Below, piece after piece: positions 37,006-46,239 of a DNA stretch of 64,000 nt. Below the pieces are notes generated by a model, which saw only the letters and a list, made by a program, of their open reading frames with translations, was not told the DNA's origin and did no database searches. This DNA is from Ligula intestinalis. Lineage: Eukaryota > Platyhelminthes > Cestoda > Diphyllobothriidea > Diphyllobothriidae. A program made the position numbers and the translations under genes. The stretch is from positions 48,953,450 to 49,017,449 of the forward strand of contig JAYGXS010000001.1 in the NCBI GenBank assembly GCA_036362985.1. The letters are read 5' to 3'. Position 1 is the stretch's first letter; every line of letters begins with the position of its first letter.

Positions 37006-37299
37006 CTAAGGAAGGCCCTCGATATAGTAAATCACGAGGAACTCTGAAGGATCAGCCCGAAATGCAGATGCCTGGAACGGTTGAAACACACCGAACGATA
37101 GAAAAAAAGGACAGTCTCAGAAGTATTCACGGTGACCAGGGGGACGAAGCAAGGTTGCGTGTTGCCTCCTATCCTTTTCAGCGTTATGTTCTCCGCTATG
37201 CTGATGGTCACCTACCGTGATAAGCCACCAGGAAGGAACATAGCCTACTGGCTCGATGACAAACGAGCCGCATCGCCACAATCACCACCACGACGATGA
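37006..37299 (+). pseudogene. LINE reverse transcriptase, palm fragment (broken)
   Basis: LRKALDIVNHEEL (37006-37044, equivalent to the usual AFDTVNH block) ends in a TGA. After a frame change the sequence reads SEVFTVTRGTKQGCVLPPIL, then FSVMFSAMLM and YRDKPPGRNIAY, up to a TGA at 37297-37299. The G-KQGC-L-P-LF segment is RT motif B region of non-LTR elements. The YADD-equivalent ADD box is not present downstream. At least one stop at 37045 and one near 37099 break the frame. It belongs to a lineage distinct from the Penelope-like RT at 2863-4958. Confidence 0.78.
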
Positions 37300-37540
37300 A
37301 AACCACCCATCTTACCGATGAGAACATTTACAATGTCTCGCCAACTACCACCGTCATCACCACCATTACCAACACTATCGCCTCAACAAAAGTACTGTGG
37401 ATTTGATTCCGATTTATCCACTCTGTGATCAAAATTTCATATACTACATTTGCTTGACCGATTACTTGTGAATCTCTCCTAATGAGACTGGCGAACCCGT
37501 TCATAGAATCCCGATATACCCCCGTTGCACCCGCTTTATC

Positions 37541-37610
37541 TGCCCACACTGCCAACGCATATTAAGTGACCGCATGTGCTCCATGTTTACCTGCGATTGG
37601 AAACCGCTGA
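37541..37610 (+). pseudogene. C-terminal zinc-finger-like remnant of the LINE
   Basis: The plus-strand codons read CPHCQRILSDRMCSMF, corresponding to a C2H2-type finger in which the histidines have been lost. It follows a segment with TGEP-like linker sequence (37487-37505). Assignment to the same LINE rests on order and on memory of full-length relatives. Confidence 0.5.
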
Positions 37611-37969
37611 TCTAATCCCCTCAGCAAACATTCTTTATTAGCCACCCATCACAAAGACGAAATTGCCGTCTGTCACGTAAGTTGGAAGAAACTTCCATCG
37701 CTCTTCGTTTCTTCGCAATGTAACGTGCATGACGCTTTCGCAAATGTAAGCGTTCAGCCGCCCAACTCCCGTTATTGAAAACCTTTACTGTATGGAGGCT
37801 AGGTCACGTGTAGTTTATGCAAATGGGTTGTATAGTTCAGTTAGTAAATTTGGCTGGTTGATCGGCTCAAACGACCGGCTAATGCACCGAAAAAGGAAAA
37901 AGAGAGCGAGGCAGACTCTGGGGGCTACACACCCAGGGCTGCTCAGCTCATTTCCTGCTAGAATAAATC

Positions 37970-38180
37970 TGACATTCAATTGGCTCAATTGTGAAAAATT
38001 CGCGGCCTCGAAGGGAGTCGAACCCATACAGCAGGGAAGGCTTTTGCGCAGCCAACGCTCTACCATTGAGCTATGAGGCTCACCTTGTGCCATGAATTTA
38101 CTCACTCTTGGGTCAATTTTACCCGCCCAACTTACTGCAGACTTAGTAAACTGACTGCTAGGCAGGATTTCCTAAGTAAG
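37970..38180 (-). repeat. tRNA-derived short repeat 2, most complete copy
   Basis: Minus-strand tRNA-like unit 38081-38005 (77 bases): GCCTC/GAGGC acceptor pairing, A box TAGCTCAATGGTAGAGCG, anticodon-arm-like GGCT...AGCC with a 7-base loop lacking U33, and a perfect B box GGTTCGACTCC. It is embedded in conserved flanks: an upstream stretch with GTTGGGCGGGTAAAATTGA and a downstream tail with TTTTTCACAATTG. A real tRNA is unlikely because of the abnormal anticodon loop and the repeated flanks. Confidence 0.65.
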
Positions 38181-38229
38181 CATCTAGGATCAACCGATTG
38201 GAAATCTAGGCTATCCTTGGTTGCTAGGG

Positions 38230-38370
38230 GTTTGACAGATTTCAATAATTCAGTTAACCCAATTGTGAAAAATTCGCAGTCTCGGTGGGAGTCGAACCCA
38301 CACAACAGGAAAGGCTTTTGCTTTACATGCTTGTGTTGCTAACTGACTGTACAACGCGCACCCTATAGAC
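38230..38370 (-). repeat. tRNA-derived short repeat 2, second tandem copy
   Basis: Same orientation as 37970-38180. The B box (GGTTCGACTCC) and tail (TTTTTCACAATTGGGTTAAC) are intact, but the A box is destroyed and the segment 5' of it is unrelated to the other copies. Confidence 0.55.
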
Positions 38371-39207
38371 AGCACCGTGTGTGTGCATGTGGAGTGTTTG
38401 AGAGTCAGGTGCAATGTTTCCTCAATGTGACCTCTATGACAACTTCATGCATGTGAAATTCGAACCACCCATCCCATCTGTGTAAAAGCTCGGTGTGCTT
38501 TGTCCGAGCCCAGGTAGTGTGTGTAGCACGTGCAGACGGACTCTCTCAGCTATTTGTATCCAGTCCCTGCATCAGATTACAGTCCGGCTCAGAAAGTGGA
38601 CTGATTTTTAGAACAGGAATGAGGTCGACTGTTTTGACTGCTTCCCGAGACAATGAGTGCCCATTCCTCACTGTTAATAATCTGCCATGCTGAATTTATC
38701 ATGGTGTGCTACAGGCTTCAGCCTCTGATAAAGGAAGGGATTCTGTGGTTCTCCTCTCAAGGTGAATAGTCAGGCTGTACTAACTCCTCATTAGTGTGCC
38801 TTTTTTGGCACTCTCAATCGGTATAGGGATCCAAGGTATACTTTTCTTCTGTCTGTGAAAAGCTGATTAATCTTGCGTGGAGGTTGGGTTTGTGGCAGGC
38901 CTGGAGGGGCCGCTTAACCTTGTTAGCCACTGGGCTGGAACACGCTTCCCATCTTATGAAGTTTTTCAGAAGATAAATTGGCGCACATACGTTTGTTTTC
39001 GAAAATTATCGTCAAGCCTGAACATTTATATAGTAATTAAGTGAAAAAACTATGTGGGTTGGTAAGTGGTTGTCAGATCAGGTGGGAGGAGGTCAATCGG
39101 GGTCAAAATTCTGTTAAGAGTTTGGGGCGGGGGACTGGTAGCCGAGAGAGGTGATAAGCTGCGGGCTGTTGGATTAGCGGCTTTCGGTCATGGTAGCTGC
39201 GGCGCCG
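38371..39207. other. No gene seen
   Basis: Moderately GC-rich DNA. A 66-codon frame (38493-38693) and a 112-codon frame overlapping the next element (39066-39404) have no recognisable product. The latter is antisense to the GIY-YIG fragment. Confidence 0.4.
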
Positions 39208-39595
39208 TTACGAAGTTCTTTTGGGTGCACAGGACCGGTCGGCGTAGCCTGAGGTGGCCGCTTCTGACGCAGCTAACACAGGCTTTTCAAGGAATTTTGA
39301 ATAGCATGAGAGCACCCTGTATATCACTCGGAAGGCCTCTCTGCCATCCACGTGATGGTCTGAATATACCAAGTGCGCTAGAAGGGAAATGTTTATACCC
39401 TTAATTGGGCCCTTCCCTAACCATGTTGGAATGTGTTTTCGTAATCTTTTGGACAAACGCCGGCTTTGGTGACCAATATATTCTACCACAGGAGCAGATG
39501 AATAAATAAATGCACATAGAGGTGGTCTGGGCTGGCAGTTTGTCCCTGATCTCTCCGTTTACAATGGGAGTTATCGCAACTTTAAAACAGTCCAA
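39208..39595 (-). pseudogene. GIY-YIG endonuclease fragment of a third retroelement lineage
   Basis: Minus-strand reading CIYLFICSCGRIYW passes, through a frame change near 39490, into EYIGHQSRRLSKRLRKHIP, then a TWLGKG segment, ISLLAHLVYSDHHVD and EAFRVIYRV. The Y.F.CSCG..YIG core, R-LS-R--EH-like helix (here KH), HLV..H and F.VIYR are the pattern of GIY-YIG domains attached to flatworm reverse transcriptases, but differ clearly from both PLE families above (no RELLESW, no STGPGHTF). No RT part is next to it. One frameshift and loss of the EH glutamate show it is dead. Confidence 0.7.
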
Positions 39596-42500
39596 GGAGC
39601 CATTGTTATAAAGTCTTTATTAAAATAGGTTTATTTAAGTAAGGGAACAGGGGGTACGCAAGATGCAGCACAAGTTTGCCATCACTTCAAATTAATATGT
39701 ATGTGCAAGTCACCGTCCCTGTAAGACACACGGTAAACGCAGCCGTTCAAGACAGTCAAACAGTCACATAGGCGAAACTGTTTGACCGTTTAAAGGCGAT
39801 GTTTCTCTTTGCGTTTCTGAACTTCCGAGAATTTTTGGAAAGGGATTTGCTAATAGTCCTACAAGTAGGCAAGCTCCGATTTCTGTATTAGGAAAACTAA
39901 TCCATTCTCTAGACTCCACTCAGTAAGGAAGATTTTTTCCTACATTCTCTGTGGAAAAATTATGCTTCTATAATTCAGCAGAGATCGCTAAGACAATAAG
40001 AATAATAAAGTCAGACAAAGTTCCCTTGTGATAAAAGCCTGTACAGGGACCGCTTAATATCTTAAAGAAACAAAAAAAGCGCTGCTGCTGACAAAATGCG
40101 AACGCAGACTAATTTCTCTAAACTGGCCCAGGTCGTTTTTTACTGAACAAAATGGCAGTCGACATCGTCCTCTATTTGACCAAAGTTCGTACTTTACATA
40201 ACCTCACGTTAGTGTTGGTCAGAAAGAACAACACTTCATATCCAGGCCGCTCCAACTATCTGAGACAGGAGAAAAAGCGAATTTGACAGATAGCAAGGCA
40301 AAACTCTTTTTTATGCCTTACACAGCGGGTTGAAGCTTTAGACTGGAAAAAAATGACGAAGAAGATAGAGGATAACAGAACCTTTCCTGTTATTTTTTAT
40401 TTCCGCTGGTCATAATCATTCTCTAGGGTTGGATTTCAAAACTTTTGGCGCCATAAATCATTGCAGAAGGCGGACTTGTGTCTGCGACATGCCACAATGT
40501 TGTACTTGAAATTGCCACCAGTAAGTTCACATTTCATAAAGTGCGGACTGAAAAGGCAGATACAACAGACTCCGACACAGGATGTGGGCGGTGTGAGCTG
40601 CTTTCACACTCAGACGAAAGCCTCCGTCACTCTACTATTCAAATTATGGCTGAGAGTATTACATATAAAGTACATTCAAATTCATACCATACACATCGAG
40701 GATTTTGAAGATGAAGTTGTCAGCATTCTCTGCATTTGTCTCGAAGCTATATATTTACTTGGACCTGGTCAGTCCTTAAAAGATTCCTATGTCAAAAGCA
40801 GACAAGAATTCGATCAAACGCGAGAATACAATTATTTATCCAATTATTCAGCCAATGAAATTTATGACAAATTTAGCCGACAAAGCGATCGTTTCAGAAA
40901 GCTTTCATAGTAATATAATGTTTCTCATAGACGATGGGCGTCCTTACTACAACAGTCATTGTTATAACGCTTTTCAAGTTTGCGAGAAAACTCCTTAAGT
41001 TGGTAATGTGCATTGCGTGAATGATAGAATGTTTTGTCAGTTCGCGCGAAATAGGCAATATCAGATTGGCTCTAAATTGATTTGTGTTGCAATTTGCCGA
41101 ATATGATTGTCACTCACAAGGGAATGTGAGAATAGTCTGCGTAGTTAATCATCCCCGACAAACAAAGAAATTGCGTGCATTTTTCATTATTTCGATAATG
41201 TATTGCTTCCAATCAGCCCTGCATTGCCAGCCGTTGAAACAGCCCTTGAGTTCGTAATTTTGGACAGACGTTTTGTGCCCCCAAATCAGTGCATAGCTTG
41301 ATCTATAGGAATTTAAACATATTCAAGTTTTTCCTGAAAGCTTCACGTACAACAGCCTAGCTGTCGGTAAAATCTGTAGCCTAACTAACCCTCAAGGACG
41401 TTTTGCGGATCTTCCACTGCGGCAGCTCCTGCTCCTATTTGAACTTCTACTTTTAACTTCAAGTAAAGATGATTTTCTCAAATTATTTATGGATATGAGA
41501 AGGTCATGAAACTCCTAGAGTAGAATCAAAGTGATAAGACGCATAGTAAAAATCTAGAGATACCGATGAACTAGCAGTGCCAATAACCAGGGGGTTTGAC
41601 TGGTCATTTTAGGACTAGTTGCCACCATTGTTTAGCCATACCCCTGACAACGACATCATTACTTGTTGATAAAAGAGGCTTCGTTTCCGTTTTCTTACTT
41701 CTACTCTACATTGCCCTGGTGGAAGTTTAACGACGCTAAATTGATATGGTTCTTAAGGGTCTCAGGTACACTTCTTTTGAGCTTTGAACGGACAGACCGT
41801 TATTGAAACTTATTTCGCGTTTGCCGGTGAACTTTGTTTTCATTCTCTACGCACATACAGATTTTAAGTGTCCTTTCATCATTTGTGGAGTCTACGAAGA
41901 CCACTCATAGTTATTTCTCGGAGAATACATGACGATAGATATGCGCACTTATGTGCACTTACGTGGAATAGAGCCACCCCCTGTAACACGTAAAAACGGT
42001 TGCAAAAGTCTGGCTCTGAATAAATTGTTCAGACAATATTAGCCCTCCCCTCTAAGACCCACGTGAAATTTCGCCATAATGTGACAAAAAGCAGTCAGAC
42101 CTTTTCCGGGATCACCAATGGTCACCACAGACAATGCCTTCCGTATGTCACAGACCACGGCTAAACGGGGATTAGTCTCATCCGTGGGCTTCATTGATGA
42201 ACTAAGCGGCTAGCATGATGCACGCATAAACAACGCGTGTTGAGTGGAGTGTTCTCTAAAGCGCGTCCTATTCTATTGTCCAGCAGAGACACTTTCTATC
42301 ATAAAAGTCCACATTAATAAGGGGGTACTTCGAATTGACCGAAGAGGGACTGTGTTTTCACGTCAATGGGTAGGATTCAAATCACAGCCAAGAGAACATT
42401 GTGGCAATTCAAAGCGGACCTGCTTATTTCAGCAAGAATGTTAGTGTAGCATATGTATGCAACCCTCTCTCTTTACACTAGTGTCACGTCCGAGTTCAAA

Positions 42501-42945
42501 TGACGTCGTAGGACGTGGTCAACGCCTGCGGTACATGCATTGGTTCCACATGCAAATTAAGCCAATTGTACTTAACTCCGCTGTCGCTTAAGTGGAAATG
42601 CCATGAAGACCACATTTAGAAAGAGCCATTTCAGGCTGATGTTTGGTCAGACCAAGTTATCTCGTCAGTTGGTGCGCCATCTGATGAAATTGATAGGAAT
42701 AGGTGAAACCTAAGTTTAACTCCAAAAAGCATCAAACATTTTTAAAAAACGGATGACAAACATTTGCTCGATTTCTCAATGAACAATCGACAGCACACAA
42801 CACTTTATGAAAAAAACGATTAAGCGCCTTTGCGAGTACATAAGAACCTACGGTTGTAAAGGAGTATTACTTAAGAGGATCTGAAGTTCTCAAAGAAACC
42901 CGAAGTCAGATTCCAGCAAACGCATACCACGGCGAAGAATCCTGT
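39596..42945. other. No gene seen; longest open frame of the window lies here
   Basis: A 149-codon plus-strand frame (40461-40910) has no recognisable domain, and two other frames overlap it. Its neighbourhood shows no convincing splice signals. The rest is AT-rich unique-looking DNA. Confidence 0.4.
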
Positions 42946-43036
42946 AAGTGAAACGTATTGCCAATAGCAATGAATACGCATGTTCCAGGAAGCAGTTCAG
43001 AAGAAGAAGCGACCACTGGAGCAGGAGTTTTATTTT

Positions 43037-43076
43037 CCTGACGTTTCGGATTCCGTCGGGAATCCTTAATCATAGA
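43037..43076 (-). ncRNA. Hammerhead-like unit with A3/U8 core
   Basis: Stem I UCU/AGG, a perfect 7-base stem II (GGATTCC/GGAATCC), GAAA and palindrome ACGU all match copy A. The first box reads AUGAUUA instead of CUGAUGA (43073-43067), so C3 became A and G8 became U. Those two bases pair in active hammerheads, and the double change keeps a Watson-Crick pair. The copy at 53079-53118 shares it. Confidence 0.55.
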
Positions 43077-43160
43077 TGATGGCAGCATAATCATAATCAT
43101 GCGCAGACGGAATCCGTAACGTCAGGCCAATAAGACTTTTGTTCCAGTGGTCGCCTCTTC

Positions 43161-43183
43161 TTTGTCTTCTTCTTCTTCTTCTG
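43161..43183. repeat. CTT microsatellite
   Basis: CTT/TTC units in the loop region of the PLE 3' hairpin. The same loop contains shorter CTT runs in the copies at 766-780 and 44388-44399 (reverse complement), so this is probably an expansion of an element-borne repeat. Confidence 0.7.
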
Positions 43184-43199
43184 AAGTAAAAGGTATATT

Positions 43200-44343
43200 A
43201 TATCCCTCGCGACATTTATGATGGGAGTCATTACAGGCATGAATCAACATTTCGTCTAAAATGAATGCTTTCAGATGACCTTATGCCTAACTTAAACCGT
43301 TTAATCATAAGAATTCAAATTTTAAGCCTACCCATATCCCACTTGCAGATGCGAAATGGTGAACAGTGACGAGCCATCAAAGTTAATACGCCGAATCATA
43401 GTTGGCAAGTACTGGTGCAAATCTTAAAACGTAATATTAATCTTAAAGTATAACATCGTTTCATGGACGGGTTTAGGTTTCGCTGATACCTCGAGACAGG
43501 TACGAAACGCCTGACTGGCACTTGCCTGTTCATTCACATTGACCTGCTGGTAGTCCGCGTATAATTATAAAACTACATAAATGTCGGCAGTCAATGCGTA
43601 GGTTCTTTGGGATCCCGTAAATAATCATACAGTTCTATTCGGTCAACTACTGCCCTTTTGCTGACATTTCATTTTTGACCTTAGTTTTTTCTTATTACCG
43701 TAAAGGTTACTTTGCTTCAACAACAAAATTTACATCGGAGGAATTGTGGCCCACCTTCACTTGTCACCCCATCCGAAATCTGATAAGTCAAATTTGTCTG
43801 TGACGTTTGATTCCATGTAATGTCAGTTTCGGGCAGTCACGCGCCAGACTGTTTTGTCTAAAGGCGAGGGAGCAATGAGCTGTCTGCGTCCCCCGTCTCT
43901 GAATTTTAGTTACAGAAATCGCTACCTGAAACGGTGACACATGGAGGCCCTCGAAACTACAGGCTCACTAGAGAGAGTAGCTGTTGGTTACCTGGTACGT
44001 TGAAAGTAGGCGTATGGAGGGATGACCTTCGAAGTAAGCCAGCTGCCAGCCGGATATTTCAAACGGAGACGAGCGTCCAGGCGGTTAAGGAACTCTACCA
44101 TCCAAATTAAGACGAGTGCAATCGTCATATACTAAAAGGCGGATGTCTGCTGTTTGCCTGAAGTCAGCCTTTCCGACCCAGACTGTCAGAGTGTTAAGAT
44201 ACCGCAGGCCAACCACACCCTTGACATGCCGATCGCAAATTATTAAAGTCTTATCGTGTGCCTCACGTCATGATGGCACAGGGACAGTGGCTTGCACGGG
44301 ATTTTGCTTTTATGGATAGTGGACCTTCATAACATCTATCATA
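43200..44343. other. No gene seen
   Basis: No recognisable coding region or repeat. Confidence 0.35.
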
Positions 44344-44367
44344 TTGCCAATACAAACGAACATGCGA

Positions 44368-44414
44368 GTCCCAGGAAGTAATACAGAAGAAGAAGAAGAT
44401 TCGACAGCTGAGAC
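44368..44414 (-). other. Conserved 3'-end hairpin, PLE copy C
   Basis: In the minus sense the arms are GTCTCAG and CTGGGAC, pairing with one U-G wobble in place of C-G. Confidence 0.5.
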
Positions 44415-44426
44415 AACACTTTTATT

Positions 44427-44470
44427 CGCCTGGCGTTTCGAAATCCATCGTGGTTTCTTCATTAGGGATA
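44427..44470 (-). ncRNA. Decayed hammerhead of PLE copy C
   Basis: GAAA and stem II remnants are present. CUGAUGA reads CUAAUGA and stem III reads ACGC, so it should be inactive. Confidence 0.5.
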
Positions 44471-44698
44471 TGCGTAGAAAGCAATAGCAGAAACGGGTAA
44501 CGTGTGACAAGAATTTGCAGTATTTATGGGAGACAGTCATTACCGCACACGTATATCGACAATTGCGATGGTCGAACTGACACATAACGACAATTAACGG
44601 TAATTGCCTTCTTGTGCGTTGATAGCTTGTTGATCGGCATGCAGACCCTGACTTGCTGAACTTTCATCACGCGTGGCGGACTCGGACGTGATGACTGC

Positions 44699-44960
44699 TC
44701 AGCCATCGGGCTCTCCGGTGTTGGCGTAAGACGACGCGATGGCCTGGTGAATTACTTTGGCCAAATTGAGCCTCGGCACCGAGTATTGATTGTGCAAACT
44801 GTTGCATTCGTGTATAGATTGGTGGCCCGTGAACCACGACTCAAGTAATTCTCGACCCACACGGTTGTGACCTCTTGCGAGAGTTCCGGCCTCATCAAAT
44901 TTGAATGGGGGGCCGGGTCTCGTCGAACGAGCCACAACTTCACAATTGGCATTATTTCTC
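44699..44960 (-). pseudogene. GIY-YIG endonuclease, C-terminal half (PLE copy C)
   Basis: Reads ARSTRPGPPFKFDEAGTLAR, then RVGRELLESWFTGHQSIHEC and YANTGEPDG, ending at a stop at 44699. It matches residues 89 onward of the copy at 3-611. The catalytic Glu in RELLESW is kept, but the conserved Asn (SIN) is His here. The GIY and YIG strands are missing because of truncation. Confidence 0.75.
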
Positions 44961-44962
44961 GC

Positions 44963-45035
44963 CTCCTCTGCTGTGTGGATTCGAATCCCACCGATGCCGC
45001 GAATTGTTCCCGATTGGGTCTGATGATATCATGCA
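44963..45035 (+). repeat. tRNA-derived short repeat 2, 3' fragment
   Basis: Plus-strand GCTGTGTGGATTCGAATCCC with a good B box is followed by ACC, GCCGCGAATTGTTC and GATTGGGTC, matching the tail of the copies at 38005 and 49440. It begins exactly where the PLE copy C ends. Confidence 0.55.
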
Positions 45036-46239
45036 CCTTGACTTGTCAATCCAACTCCTCCACGCGAGTCATTTGTTTACAGGTGCTCTTCCCCAGTTAC
45101 ACCTGTCAGGCCCAGATCATTCCCCGGCGCATATACTATGGGGCTTGTTGTCGGAGCAGGACTCTTACTTCACTTTTTATCACAAAAGATCGCAAACTCT
45201 TCTCGTGGACACCGTGTGGCGATTGCTGTTTCGCACCAAGCGAAGAAATATCTGATTACATGATAACTTTTTAAGCATCGGCTGACTTCAAAAATTGTTG
45301 TTTGGCCTTTTTAGCCGTCGATTTTAGCTTCTGCCTAACGTGATAAAAAGTTTTTCTGATTTCACCTATAGGGAATGCTTGAAAGACTTCTTCGCTGTGA
45401 TCTGCTGGTTTCTGTCGAGAAGTGAAATGACCGGGCTAAGTTAGAAAACTCATTAAGCAGACTTCTTATTTATCTATTTGTGCTTCGCCCTCGAGGTGGC
45501 AATGGTTCAAGAATATGAAAATTCGCTGGTAAGAAACGACCTGTTATTACCAACGTGTGCACTCAACATGTTAACAATATCTGTTGAAGGAGTAATTAGA
45601 CGATGGTCACAGGGATCGCCTGAGTGTCTGTGTTCATGGCAGCCGATCGACGTGTGATGTCGAAACTAAAAACGTCTATGCATCAGATTATATGCCAGTT
45701 TTTTGCACCTCTGAACTGTCCTTTCACATACCTGTCTGATTTGCTGGGTTACGACGAATTGAGGTCGCAAAACTACGGCAATCTCTCAGGCTTCAAACAC
45801 AAAACACACAAAATGTAAAAAATGGCCATTAGTCCGTTAGGGTGTTGAAGGAACAATTTGATTTTATTCGATGCCACCACCTTGAATGCATCAACTCAAG
45901 AAACTTACACTTTTCTTCGTAGACAGCTAGAGCCAGGTTCTGGGGTGATGATTCCTTACGCTTACTTCGGCCGCCGACTGTATATTCGGCTAATGTCCAG
46001 CGTAAAATCTGTTGGGCAGAAGCTACCACCACCATGAAACCGATTTCAAACGCGAGTACCGCCAAATCTCACACAGTGTATACAGACAGGTTGTGTTAAG
46101 TTCTCCGTTGGCGGTACGAACTACGGTTTTCTGGGTTAAATCTTGGCCTGAATATAGTGCAGAGTACCAATTTCGATTATCAGCCCAGCCTTCTCGCTCG
46201 CTTATCTTCAACAGAGATTTCCTCCACTCCTCTATGCAG
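45036..46239. other. No firm gene; possible upstream exons of the candidate gene
   Basis: Frames on the plus strand at 46012-46263 and elsewhere are open for about 80 codons, but no exon could be fixed. No repeat recognised. Confidence 0.3.

Larger units (their letters stand above)
37006..37610 (+). mobile_element. LINE-type retrotransposon fragment
   Basis: A non-LTR retrotransposon remnant with part of the reverse transcriptase palm (37006-37299), then a histidine/threonine/proline-rich CACCAC stretch (37270-37380), then a CPHCQR finger-like motif (37541-37600). I recall this order from a LINE widespread in tapeworms and flukes. The catalytic aspartate block that should lie between the two parts is missing, so there is an internal deletion. 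Confidence 0.75.
42946..43199. mobile_element. Inverted PLE 3' ends with hammerhead (copy at 43 kb)
   Basis: The left arm (42959-43076, minus sense) has the PLE 3' end, hairpin, AAAATAAA and a full ribozyme-shaped unit. After a 27-29-base spacer, the right arm (43104-43183, plus sense) starts inside loop II of the ribozyme and runs through CGTCAGG, AATAAGA and GTTCCAG into a CTT-rich tract. Similar words AAGTGAAACGTATT (42946-42959) and AAGTAAAAGGTATATT (43184-43199) flank it and may be a decayed target duplication. Confidence 0.65.
44344..44962 (-). mobile_element. Penelope-like element, 5'-truncated copy (copy C)
   Basis: Minus-strand copy of the family at 1-825. It contains the second half of the GIY-YIG domain, 3' untranslated region, decayed hammerhead (44427-44470) and 3' hairpin (44368-44414). 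Its 5' truncation falls at about 44962, directly against the B box of a short repeat 2 fragment. Confidence 0.8.

Noticed and set aside
39066..39404. 112-codon plus-strand frame
   Set aside because: It is largely antisense to the GIY-YIG fragment at 39208-39595 and has no recognisable translation.
40461..40910. 149-codon open frame, the longest complete ATG-started one here
   Set aside because: No domain or motif seen, two other frames overlap it, and no splice or promoter context supports it; plausible by chance in 64 kb.
41580..41730. Possible fourth copy of short repeat 1
   Set aside because: Only short patches resemble the other copies and no A or B box is visible.
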